Positions 1-8,486 of a stretch of 35,521 nucleotides of DNA are shown here, one piece after another. A model generated the notes under the pieces. That model worked only from the letters and a program-made list of their open reading frames with translations, did not search any database and was not told the origin of the DNA. The position numbers and the translations under genes are program-made. The stretch comes from Rhodopirellula sp. (GTDB taxonomy: Bacteria > Planctomycetota > Planctomycetia > Pirellulales > Thermoguttaceae), in assembly GCA_012728855.1 (NCBI GenBank), contig JAAYEH010000093.1, positions 1 through 35,521 on the forward strand, in the 5' to 3' direction. How positions within the stretch are numbered: the stretch's first letter is position 1; each line of letters opens with the position of its first letter.

Positions 1-193
1 TCTGGTATGCCGTCTGCTTCTGGCCGCGTTGGTTGGATGCCACGATCCAACTCATTCTCGGCACGGCCTCATCGATCCCCAAAGGATCTTGGCGGTATTC
101 ACATCGAAGCGCCGTCGGCGTGATTGCCGCATGTGTGGCCGCGATCGTTCCAAACCACAGCATCAACAGAATTGCTTGTAGCAGGCTTTTCAT
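1..193 (-). CDS. Alpha-L-rhamnosidase (GH78-like), N-terminal fragment
   Basis: This is the first 64 codons of a gene that runs off the left edge of the window. The ATG is at 193. The first 22 or so residues form a signal peptide (basic MKS start, then hydrophobic LLQAILLMLWFGTIAA, then an Ala-x-Ala-type end at THAA), so the enzyme is exported. The mature start carries the LRCEYRQDPLGID...PRMSWIV pattern followed by RGQKQTAYQ, which is typical of the N-terminal beta-sandwich of bacterial GH78 alpha-L-rhamnosidases. The catalytic (alpha/alpha)6 barrel lies outside the window. The gene starts 25 bases after the stop of the Gfo/Idh/MocA gene at 219-1334 on the same strand, so the two are probably co-transcribed. 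The fragment call is good; activity cannot be judged. Confidence 0.8.
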   Translation of the reverse strand, partial: MKSLLQAILLMLWFGTIAATHAAITPTALRCEYRQDPLGIDEAVPRMSWIVASNQRGQKQTAYQ

Positions 194-218
194 TGGCTCT
201 TACCCTTGATCCTGATCC

Positions 219-1334
219 TTAGCCCAGCGTGAATTCCGGCAGATCGACCGCCTTGCCGCCCTGCATGGCCGACTGGTGGGCGCAGATGCCCACGCAGGTC
301 CAATTGGCCGCCTGCACGGCGTTCGGCCAGGGGTCGCGATCTTCGACCAGCGCGGTGACGAACTCATGGACCATGTGCGGATGCGATCCGCCGTGTCCCG
401 CGCCCTGGATGAACGAGAGATGCTCGGCATCTTGAATCGTCTGTGTGAAGGGTCGAATCGGCTCGGGCAGGAGGTGGGCGTAGTCCGGCACGCGGAAGTC
501 GGAAGGGATTTCCGACTCGGGCTTCTTCGCCGTGTGCAGCACGTGCGGCCGGCCCTCGACCAGCGCCCACTCGAAGCTCTTTTTCGTGCCGTAGACGTCG
601 AAGCTTTCCCGGTACTGCCGGGCCGTGTCGTAGAGGAACCGCCAGATATGGGCCACGACGTCGGAATCCTTGAGTTGGATGTGGCACGACTCGACGGCGA
701 ACCGATTGCCCGACTTCTCGCGAATGTCGTCCCGAACCGCTCCCGAACCGAAACAGGAGACGTACTCGGCGCGGCTGTTCATCAATCCGAGGCAGGGGCT
801 CACCACGTGGGTGGCGTAGTGCATGGGGATCATTCGCTCCCAGTATTCCGGCCAGCCGTCCATGTCTTGGGGATGCGAAGCCTGCAAGTACTGGATCTTC
901 CCCAATTCGCCTCGTTGATACGTCTCCTTAAGGAAGAGAAACTCTCGCGAGTAGACGACCGTTTCGGCCATCATGTATTTCAATCCGGTTTGCCGGACCA
1001 GATCGACGATTTCGCGGCACTCTTCGACCGTCGTGGCCATCGGTACGGTACATAACACGTGCTTGCCCGCCTTCAAAGCCGCGATCGACATCCAGGCGTG
1101 GTCGGGAATCGGCGAGTTGATATGCACGAAGTCCACGTTGGGGTCGGCCAGCACCTCTTCGTACCGCGTGTACCGCCGCTCGACGGCGAACGTCTCGCCG
1201 ATCTTCTCAAGTCGCTGGGCATTCCGCTGACAAACGGCGTACATGGCCGTCTGGGGATGCTTCTGATAGATCGGGATGAACTCCGCTCCAAAGCCCAACC
1301 CGACGATTGCCACACGGGCTCGCTTCTGGTCCAT
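219..1334 (-). CDS. Gfo/Idh/MocA family oxidoreductase lacking the EKP lysine
   Basis: A 371-residue protein without a signal peptide, so probably cytosolic. The start at 1334 is preceded by AGGAGT about 9 bases upstream; an in-frame start further upstream (1406) lacks this support. The N-terminal Rossmann domain shows VAIVGLGFG (residues 8-16), for NAD(P) binding, and GKHVL (90-94). The next motif, normally CEKP, reads C95-T-V97-P98, so the lysine that usually takes part in hydride transfer in this superfamily is replaced by valine. The C-terminal half (WPEYWERMIPMHYATH, then SPCLGL) looks like the family's alpha/beta domain. It lies just upstream of the GH78 gene and divergently from the DUF6259-like gene. 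It may act on sugars from rhamnoside breakdown, or may be a subfamily with changed chemistry. The fold call is secure; the substrate is unknown. Confidence 0.88.
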   Translation of the reverse strand: MDQKRARVAIVGLGFGAEFIPIYQKHPQTAMYAVCQRNAQRLEKIGETFAVERRYTRYEEVLADPNVDFVHINSPIPDHAWMSIAALKAGKHVLCTVPMATTVEECREIVDLVRQTGLKYMMAETVVYSREFLFLKETYQRGELGKIQYLQASHPQDMDGWPEYWERMIPMHYATHVVSPCLGLMNSRAEYVSCFGSGAVRDDIREKSGNRFAVESCHIQLKDSDVVAHIWRFLYDTARQYRESFDVYGTKKSFEWALVEGRPHVLHTAKKPESEIPSDFRVPDYAHLLPEPIRPFTQTIQDAEHLSFIQGAGHGGSHPHMVHEFVTALVEDRDPWPNAVQAANWTCVGICAHQSAMQGGKAVDLPEFTLG

Positions 1335-1693
1335 ACGAGTGACTCCTGACAAGGTACCGAGGATTCCGCTTGCAGGCGGGCAAGTCTCGCAGTCAATATG
1401 ACGCACGAGGCGGGCCGGATCAAGAGTCTTGCGCAGAGTCGGATTAGCTGCAGAATTCCGGGGCCAGTCGCTTTCGCACCACTGCTCCGCTGCTCATTGG
1501 CAATTTGGTTAGGATTCGAGTTCTCCCGGCGGCGGGCGAAAGGGATCGCGGTCCCTTTCCGCCCCGAGGTGCCCTCCCCGCTCCGGCCCAAGCAATAATT
1601 CTGGGGCACGAACGAATTATGGTCGTTTGCCTGTTCGGAGCATACGAACCGGTTATACTGGCAAGCAGGGCTGAACGTTGTGAAGGAACAAAC
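1335..1693. promoter_or_regulatory. Divergent intergenic region with a small inverted repeat
   Basis: This 359-base gap separates the minus-strand Gfo/Idh/MocA gene from the plus-strand DUF6259-like gene, so it should hold both promoters. A 7-base inverted repeat, ATAATTC (1595-1601) and GAATTAT (1614-1620), and a TATACT hexamer near 1653-1658 lie upstream of the plus-strand start. AAGGA about 8 bases before the ATG at 1694 serves as its ribosome binding site. No convincing -35 box at normal spacing was seen, and no credible gene is present. Confidence 0.4.
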
Positions 1694-4600
1694 ATGACAA
1701 CAGACGTGAAACGATGGCTTTGGCTGGTGCCGCTCCTGGGCCTGGCGGGTCATTTGGCGGGCGATGAATCGACCAGGCTCGTTCTGCGCAACAGGCAATC
1801 GACGATGGTGATCGACAAGCAAGCCTTCGGCGCGATGGTCTCGCTGATCGACAACGCAAAGCAGCGGGAACTCGTCGCAGAGGTTCCTGCGGCAGCCCTG
1901 TTCCGATTGGGGTTTTCCAAGCCCGGCGATCCATCCGGCGAACGAATCTGGCTCACAAGCCGTGACGCCAAGGCGGTCGCCTACGCCGTGGAAGCGAACG
2001 CGTCTGGCAAACGTGCCAAGCTGACGTTCCAGAATCTGGGGGGGCGGCGGCTGAAGGCCGAATGCATGGTCTCCGTCGGAACGGACGATGGAGATATCCT
2101 CTGGCAATTCGCGTTGGAGGGCCCGGAAGCCCTGATTTTGGAAAGCGTGGAGTATCCGCTAGTGGGCCTTCGTGCTGCTGCGCGCAAGGACGAGGTGAAC
2201 GATGCGTTCGTGGCCGGCGAGGTTCGGGGAGGTGTCTATCCGCGTCCAGGCCGGTGGCCTGTGGGCAGGGGCGTCGCTTTCGGCCAACCGGGCCCACTGG
2301 CGGCGCAATTCGGATGCTACTACGACGCAGACTGCGGCTTTTACTCCGCCACGCAAGACAGCCGGGGGTGTCCGAAGCGACTCCGGTTTCGGCGTACCGC
2401 GACGGGCCTGGAATTCGGCTGGGAGCGGCACTGCTACCACGACCTGGCGAAACGTTTTGAGTTGGGCTACGCCGTGGCCATGACGACGTTTCACTCCCAA
2501 GACCCAGCCTTGCCGACCGACTGGCGGGACGCCGCCGACATCTACAAGGCATGGGCTCTCAAACAGCCCTGGTGTGCCCGCACCCTTGCCCAGCGCGACG
2601 ACATGCCCGACTGGCTCAAAGAAGGGCCGGCGATGGTGCGGTTCCGGCGCAGGCACACCTACTACCAACCCAACGTGAGACTGGAGTACCATCGCGATTG
2701 GTACTCCCGCTCGGATCAGATCGAGGGATGGCTGAAGGGCTACTGGCAGAAGCATTTTCCGGAGGTGCCGCTGATCGCCACGTTCTGGGGATGGGAACAG
2801 GTCGCTTCGTGGATCTCACCCCACTACTTCCCGCCGTATCCATCGGAGGAAGGGCTCCGCCAGCGGGTGAAGGCCGTGCGAGACGCCGGCGTCCATCCTT
2901 TCTTCTGGCCCTCAGGGTACCACTGGGCCGTGACTTTCGGCCGGCGCGAGGATGGAACCTTCGAGGTGGACGATCGTAACGACTTCGAGAAGGTAGGCAA
3001 GCCGCACTCGGTGCTGACGCGCGATGGCGCTGTTTTTGCCGGGAACGACTTCTGGCTCGACGGCGGAACGAACTGCGTGCTCTGCCGGGGCGACGCCTGG
3101 ACTCGGCAATGGCTAAACCGCACCGCCACGGAACTTGCCAGACGGGGTGCGGATCTCATCCAGGTCGACCAGGTAACCTACGGCTGCGGCCCGCGGGATC
3201 GCGGCTGCTGTTACAGCCGCCGGCACGGCCATCCGCCCGGTCCGGGACCGTGGTTCGTCGAAGCCTTCACCGAACAACTTCGGACGATGCTCGAGGAGTC
3301 GCGACGCTTCAGTCCCAATATGATTCTTGGTTTCGAGGGAGCCCAAGAGTTCTTCCTCCAAGAGATCGGCATCCAGGACTATCGCGACTTCGAAGTCTAC
3401 TGGGAACCGGGTTCGCTGGGGCGCGAGCCGGCATCGGTGTTTGCCTACCTCTATCATGAATTCGTGCCTTTCTTCCAAAGCAATCCGGAGGGCTTCCGCG
3501 GCAAACCCTCCGGCGGCAATATGCTCCTGATGGCACATAGCCTCGTCGACGGGCAGATGCCCCACCTGGTGCCACACTGGCCGCTGCGCCCGGCGCCTGC
3601 GCTCGAGAACGGCGGCTTCGAGCAGCACACCGCCGATATGCCCGATGGATGGAGTTGCTCGCAAGGAACGGGGGCTCCGCCTTCCGACAGCGCGTGCTGT
3701 TGCGATCCGGCGATCAAGCGCGGTGGCCGCTTCAGCTTGCGACTGGAAAGCCCCCGCCACGGCGAGACACTCCGCTTGGCGCAGAACATCGGAGTCGGCG
3801 AGCACGAGCGCGAAGTGGGCAGCCATGGCCCCGAAGTTGGACAATCCTGCCGCCTGAGCCTCTGGCTGAAGGCGGACAAACTGGGAGAGGTGAGCAAACT
3901 CGACATCAAGGCGCTGGACGCCGAGGGAGGCACAACGGGCAATTGGCACGCTCCGCTCGCCCCCAGCAACGACTGGCAACAAGTCGAGGCCGCGTTCACG
4001 ATCCCAAGGCGGACCGTCCGTCTCCTGGTCGCATTGGAGTTGGCCGGGCCTTGCAAGGCGTGGGTGGATGACGTGGCCCTAAAGCAGCGCGATGGCGACG
4101 GCGCGCACCAGATCGTCATGCACCAGTCGATCCTTCCGGCAGAGCACAAGCTCGCCATGCAGTGGATCAAGCTGTACCACGGCGAGGGACGCCCCTATCT
4201 TCTGTTGGGACGAATGAGCCATCCACCGCGTCTCGTTGTAGAAAAAACGGCCTTCGCCACATCGCGGCCGATCGACGCGCGGGTACCGCTGCACATTTAC
4301 GGAAGCGGCAACAAGATCATCCAGACGGCTCCGATCGACATCACAGGCGACACCGACTGGGTACGGAAAGAAGTCCAATTCAGCGTTCCGGAGTCGGCCG
4401 AGCACTGCACGATGCACCTGTTTCTCCAGGTCAAAGGACGTTTCTGGTTCGACGACCTTCGCCTGACTGAACTCGATACGGGGCGCGACGTGCTGTCCAA
4501 CGGTGGCTTCGAGCAGTGGCACGACCCGGCCGCCGAGCCGTCCGGCTGGACGGCGGCTAAACGTTGGGGGGAAGTGCCGTGTACGGGGAAAGTCGCCCGC

Positions 4601-4936
4601 GATGAACAGGAAAAACACGATGGCAAGTTCGCCGTCAGATTGACCAACGGTGAGAACGACGTCGTCCATCTCTCCCAGACCCTGACCGTCGACGGAAATA
4701 CGCTTCAGAAAGGCAAGAACTACCGGCTCAGTCTATGGATGAAGATCCAGGACGCCAGCCGACTGGAACGCGAGTTTCCCGCCATCCTGCACAATGCCTA
4801 CCGAGCACCCGACGGCAGCGAAGCGGTCGTGGCGGTGAACATTACCGACAAACCGCAAACCGGCCGCATCCACTGGCACGGAAAGCCAATCGACCTGAGC
4901 CTGGATCCGTGGGAGTCTGCGTTGGTCCGCCCGTGA
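1694..4936 (+). CDS. Secreted DUF6259-like glycoside hydrolase with C-terminal CBM-like domains
   Basis: A 1080-residue exported protein. The ATG at 1694 is chosen because it has AAGGA upstream and begins a signal peptide (MTTDVKRW then WLVPLLGLAGHLAG); the reading frame stays open further upstream without coding character. Residues about 25-290 resemble the beta-sandwich that precedes the barrel in DUF6259 proteins. Residues about 330-630 look like a TIM barrel with many aromatic residues. D492 (in LIQVDQV) and E548 (in GFEGAQEFF) are reasonable candidate catalytic acids at strand ends. The C-terminus carries jelly-roll carbohydrate-binding-like modules, each starting NGGFE, near residues 637 and 935, with a related segment between them. 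It probably attacks a complex glycan outside the cytoplasm. The glycosidase call rests on fold resemblance, and the linkage cleaved is unknown. Confidence 0.75.
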   Translation: MTTDVKRWLWLVPLLGLAGHLAGDESTRLVLRNRQSTMVIDKQAFGAMVSLIDNAKQRELVAEVPAAALFRLGFSKPGDPSGERIWLTSRDAKAVAYAVEANASGKRAKLTFQNLGGRRLKAECMVSVGTDDGDILWQFALEGPEALILESVEYPLVGLRAAARKDEVNDAFVAGEVRGGVYPRPGRWPVGRGVAFGQPGPLAAQFGCYYDADCGFYSATQDSRGCPKRLRFRRTATGLEFGWERHCYHDLAKRFELGYAVAMTTFHSQDPALPTDWRDAADIYKAWALKQPWCARTLAQRDDMPDWLKEGPAMVRFRRRHTYYQPNVRLEYHRDWYSRSDQIEGWLKGYWQKHFPEVPLIATFWGWEQVASWISPHYFPPYPSEEGLRQRVKAVRDAGVHPFFWPSGYHWAVTFGRREDGTFEVDDRNDFEKVGKPHSVLTRDGAVFAGNDFWLDGGTNCVLCRGDAWTRQWLNRTATELARRGADLIQVDQVTYGCGPRDRGCCYSRRHGHPPGPGPWFVEAFTEQLRTMLEESRRFSPNMILGFEGAQEFFLQEIGIQDYRDFEVYWEPGSLGREPASVFAYLYHEFVPFFQSNPEGFRGKPSGGNMLLMAHSLVDGQMPHLVPHWPLRPAPALENGGFEQHTADMPDGWSCSQGTGAPPSDSACCCDPAIKRGGRFSLRLESPRHGETLRLAQNIGVGEHEREVGSHGPEVGQSCRLSLWLKADKLGEVSKLDIKALDAEGGTTGNWHAPLAPSNDWQQVEAAFTIPRRTVRLLVALELAGPCKAWVDDVALKQRDGDGAHQIVMHQSILPAEHKLAMQWIKLYHGEGRPYLLLGRMSHPPRLVVEKTAFATSRPIDARVPLHIYGSGNKIIQTAPIDITGDTDWVRKEVQFSVPESAEHCTMHLFLQVKGRFWFDDLRLTELDTGRDVLSNGGFEQWHDPAAEPSGWTAAKRWGEVPCTGKVARDEQEKHDGKFAVRLTNGENDVVHLSQTLTVDGNTLQKGKNYRLSLWMKIQDASRLEREFPAILHNAYRAPDGSEAVVAVNITDKPQTGRIHWHGKPIDLSLDPWESALVRP

Positions 4937-5189
4937 ACGAGCGCTTCTGTAAGCCATGAGGTGGCCGGGAAGATGAAAACGCGGGGATGCCGCCAGCTTT
5001 CGGGATTTGCGTCTTGTTCCTCGTTGTTACGAGCATCGCCAGCGGAGCATCAGGGTCAGACTTACTGGCAAGGACCAACTGCTCCGAAAGGACATCGCGA
5101 GGTCGAGGGGTTGATTCAAGGGGGCCGATGCGTCAACCTGAGAGAACCGCCACACCACTGCACTACCACTCGACGGGACCAACTTGCTC
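4937..5189 (+). other. Intergenic stretch with a possible signal-peptide relic
   Basis: This gap of about 250 bases separates two large secreted-protein genes. An ATG at 4974 opens a frame reading MKTRGCRQ, and a different frame just after it (about 4993-5065) encodes a very signal-peptide-like run (FGICVLFLVVTSIASGASG). One indel would join them, which suggests the 5' relic of an exported protein. The resemblance is short and could be chance. Nothing after it looks like a known protein. Confidence 0.2.
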
Positions 5190-8100
5190 ATGCTCCGCTC
5201 CGCGCTCGCCAAATTCTCGATAGTTCTGGCGCTGGCTTTCACTTTGACCGACATCCAGGCGGACGACTGCAACCTCGTCCCCAATCCCGGTTTCGAGCGC
5301 GGGGGGTGGGCGTGGCGATCGGCGTTTGCCGACGGGGCCGTCGTCACCGTCCGCGAGTCCGGCGACGCCCACTCGGGCCGATCCGCCGCCCGGCTGTCCG
5401 CCGAGGGTGAGAATATCGGGATCGACAGCCGGCCGATCGAGTCCGGGCTCGATTTCGACCCCGGCCGGCGGCACCTCGTGGCCGCCACCATCTCCAATCG
5501 CGGGATCGCGCGAGGGACGTTCGGCCTGCGGTTTTACTGTTACGACGACGCCGGCAAATACCTCGGGATGAAAACCGCTGGCAATCTGAACGAGCGCTCA
5601 CCCCAAGAGGGCTGGCAGAGGGTCGAAGCGGTCGTCGGCCCGGGCACACCGTTTCCCTTTCCGGACAAGACCCACCACGTTGTCGTCCGTTTCTCTTTCT
5701 GGAACGAGACGAACGACTGCCGCGGAACGGTGCTCGTCGACGACGTCTTCTTTGGACCGGTGGAGGGCCGGCAGAGCCCTACGCGCGAACTGGCGCGGTC
5801 GGAGAAAGGCGCCATCGTGGTCTGGAAAGACGAAGCGCTCACGCCCGCGTCCGCCCCGGAGCACCTGGCCGCGGTCCTCGCGAGTGCCGGATACGGGGTC
5901 ACGCTTCTCGATCGCCGCGAGATGGCCGATCGGCGGCTCCTGCGGGCCGACCGCTGCGACCTGGTGGTGCTGCCTTACGGTCCGCATTATCCCGTCGGTC
6001 CGCACGACGCGCTCGCCGCTTATCTCCGGGACGGCGGTGCGCTGCTGACGCTCGGCGGTCCCTGTCTCCGCGATCCGGTCTACGCCGGTCCCAGGTCAAG
6101 CTCGGCCGTTCCGGCTCCGCGGCCGATCGCGGCGATCTCGCCGGAACTCCTGGCCGGACTCAAACCTTCCACCGCGTCGGGCGAAGTCCCGGCGAAGCTT
6201 TCGCTTGTCGACGGACCGGGAAACGAAGCCGCCCTGGAAGCCGCCCTGCCGGACCTGAAGCAGTACCAGTATCTCTGGTTCGCCGCGCAGGGCTCGCCCT
6301 CCTGCGACGTGCTTCACTTCCAAGCCCGCGGAGACTCCGAGACCACGCATCTCTGTCTGGAGATGATCGCGACGGATGGCTCGCGCTGGAAAGCCGTGGC
6401 GGACCTCTCGCCGCAGTGGCGGGCCTACGATGTGCCGACCTTCTCCTTCGTCGCCTACGCCACCGATGCCCGCGGAGGCCCGGGCGACTATCTCCGTCCG
6501 GGCGAGGTCCGCCGTGTCGCCGTGGGATTCCCCGCATCCCTGGTCGGCAAAGGTCCGCGGCGATTCGCCATCGCTGAACTCCAATGGCGATCGACAGGTA
6601 TGGCAGGCGAGCGCCCGTTGCACCCGCCGCTCTTGTTCAACGCCCATGCCGATCTCCGCCGTGCCTTCGGCTCCGAACTGCGACTTCCCCCGCCGGGCCG
6701 GGTCACGCTTTACCACGGCGCGGAATCGTTTCGCTCCCAATCCGTCCATGCGGCCCCGGGCCAGGCAATCGTGCCCGGCGAGTTTGCCCTGAGCGGCTTG
6801 ATCTCGGGTTCGACCCCCACGGTCCTGGAAGACGATCTGGTGTTGCTGCGGGCCACCGAATCCGGCCGGCGCGCGTTTCTTCCGTCGAAGCGACTAGTGC
6901 GGACGATACCGCTGCTCGTCACGCCGGACGGCGAAGTGGCGGGGGCCTTGTTCCTCCACGTCGGCGGAGAATACGCAGGCAGCCGTTGGGCATCGTTCGG
7001 TGTGACGTCGCCAGACCTGTTTCCGCCCCAAAGTCCCGCCGCCGGCGCCGCCCTGGCGGCGATTGTCGATCGGGTGCTCCACGGTCCCGTGCTGGCCAGT
7101 CTGGAACCAAGGTTCGAGGTCAGCGGGCGCAAGGTCCGCATGGTGGTGGACGCCCGGGTGATGAACACGTATGCCGCTCCCCAAAACGTCGAGTTGCGTG
7201 CCCGACTCGATACGGGCGGGGGTTCCGAACCGACCACCGCCGGCGCAACGACCGTCAAATTGGCCCCCGGCGAGTCGCGCCGGATCGCCGTTCTCGAGGT
7301 CGATGCCGAGCAATTGGATAGCAAGGAGTACCGCGTCGCGTGCGAGTTGGCTGCCGCGGACGGGCGCTGCGACGGCCTTTCCACGTCGGTGGATGTCCGC
7401 GGCACGCTGGTTGCCGTTTGCGACCGTTTCGTCCGGACAGAGGCCGAGCGAGCCGACGGCAAGTTCTCCGGCGTCGGATTCGTCGACAACCGTGGCGCGC
7501 GCGGGCTCCTGGCGGCGTACGACATCACCGGCGACAAGCGATACCTCGACGCAGCGATCCGCTGGGGCGAAGCCCTCATCGCCGAGCAGCGGCCCGACGG
7601 CGGTTACCTGATGGGTTACGGTTACCATGAAGATGGCAACGAATGCTTCGTGGCCGACGGCGGCGAGATCGCCTGCGGGATCGCAAGGCTCGCCTCCTAC
7701 GCGCCCGAAAGCCGGCGGAAGCAGTTTCTCGACTCGCTCCAGGCGTATATGGGATATCGCGAATCGTTCCGCTGCGAAGGGGGAGGCATCGGCGTCGGCT
7801 GGTGCAAGACGGATTACGGAAAACGGCCAACCGTGCGGCTTGACCAGATCACGAAGATTTTCGCTCCAGAGACGAACATCTACACGATCGGCTGCACGCT
7901 GGCGGCGGCGACGATGCACGCCCAGCTTGCCGGCGACGCGAAGGACAACGACGCGGCGGTTCGCGATGCCCGCTGGCTGATGGCCCGTTGCGACCGGACG
8001 GTCACCGGGGCCTTCGTCGAGAGCTTCGTCTGGGCCAACAAGTTCCTCGAGGGGCCGGGCATCAAGGACGAGACCGGGCAGTTTCTCCGCAAGACGTTTC

Positions 8101-8390
8101 TGCCCTACGTCACGCCCGCGGACTCGGCGTGGTGGCGCGGAGGCGAGGGCCGCCATGTCCAGGCCCTGGACGGTCTCGTCTACTTCTACGACTGCATCGA
8201 GAAGGATCCGGAAGTGCTGGCGGCCCTGCTGCGCGCCACCTGGCACGTGGCCTCGCCGCAATCGGTCTGTGGATTGCACGGCGTGCTCGCTCAGGAGAAG
8301 CTGAACCTGAGCCAGTGGATGTACCTGAATTTCGCCGCCGTGAGCCTGCCCGATCTGGTGCAATCGGAAATCGTGCGGAAGCCGTTCTGA
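5190..8390 (+). CDS. Exported multidomain protein: CBM-like, ThuA/GATase-like and six-hairpin-like regions
   Basis: A 1066-residue exported protein. The ATG at 5190 begins a signal peptide (MLRSALAKFSIVLALAFTLTDIQA); a TTG two codons upstream is a possible alternative, and no strong ribosome binding site is seen. Residues about 27-195 form a jelly-roll module opening with LVPNPGFERG. Residues about 205-300 (AIVVWKDEALTP, then GYGVTLLDRREM, then LVVLPYGPHYP, then LRDGGALLTLGG) resemble a class I glutamine-amidotransferase/ThuA-type alpha/beta domain. A second beta-rich module lies at about 350-480. Residues about 750-1050 contain helical hairpins (RGARGLLAAYDITGDKRYLD, then AAIRWGEALIAEQRPDGGY) typical of six-hairpin glycosidases and lyases. 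It is followed by another exported gene and probably belongs to the same glycan-degrading set. Catalytic residues could not be assigned. The domain order is unusual to me. Confidence 0.7.
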   Translation: MLRSALAKFSIVLALAFTLTDIQADDCNLVPNPGFERGGWAWRSAFADGAVVTVRESGDAHSGRSAARLSAEGENIGIDSRPIESGLDFDPGRRHLVAATISNRGIARGTFGLRFYCYDDAGKYLGMKTAGNLNERSPQEGWQRVEAVVGPGTPFPFPDKTHHVVVRFSFWNETNDCRGTVLVDDVFFGPVEGRQSPTRELARSEKGAIVVWKDEALTPASAPEHLAAVLASAGYGVTLLDRREMADRRLLRADRCDLVVLPYGPHYPVGPHDALAAYLRDGGALLTLGGPCLRDPVYAGPRSSSAVPAPRPIAAISPELLAGLKPSTASGEVPAKLSLVDGPGNEAALEAALPDLKQYQYLWFAAQGSPSCDVLHFQARGDSETTHLCLEMIATDGSRWKAVADLSPQWRAYDVPTFSFVAYATDARGGPGDYLRPGEVRRVAVGFPASLVGKGPRRFAIAELQWRSTGMAGERPLHPPLLFNAHADLRRAFGSELRLPPPGRVTLYHGAESFRSQSVHAAPGQAIVPGEFALSGLISGSTPTVLEDDLVLLRATESGRRAFLPSKRLVRTIPLLVTPDGEVAGALFLHVGGEYAGSRWASFGVTSPDLFPPQSPAAGAALAAIVDRVLHGPVLASLEPRFEVSGRKVRMVVDARVMNTYAAPQNVELRARLDTGGGSEPTTAGATTVKLAPGESRRIAVLEVDAEQLDSKEYRVACELAAADGRCDGLSTSVDVRGTLVAVCDRFVRTEAERADGKFSGVGFVDNRGARGLLAAYDITGDKRYLDAAIRWGEALIAEQRPDGGYLMGYGYHEDGNECFVADGGEIACGIARLASYAPESRRKQFLDSLQAYMGYRESFRCEGGGIGVGWCKTDYGKRPTVRLDQITKIFAPETNIYTIGCTLAAATMHAQLAGDAKDNDAAVRDARWLMARCDRTVTGAFVESFVWANKFLEGPGIKDETGQFLRKTFLPYVTPADSAWWRGGEGRHVQALDGLVYFYDCIEKDPEVLAALLRATWHVASPQSVCGLHGVLAQEKLNLSQWMYLNFAAVSLPDLVQSEIVRKPF

Positions 8391-8486
8391 CACGGCTGCA
8401 ATTCAACAGAGATGTAGCCCGCCAGCCAGGCGGGAACTGGATGGTCGGATGTTTTGGACCGGCGGATCGACATCAAGAGGTGATTC

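Noticed and set aside
1505..1693. Upstream extension of the DUF6259-like gene.
   Set aside because: The frame is open but would put about 60 non-coding-like residues before a clear signal peptide; AAGGA supports the start at 1694.
6894..8393. A 499-codon minus-strand frame.
   Set aside because: Antisense shadow of the exported 1066-residue protein; lacks start-site and family support.
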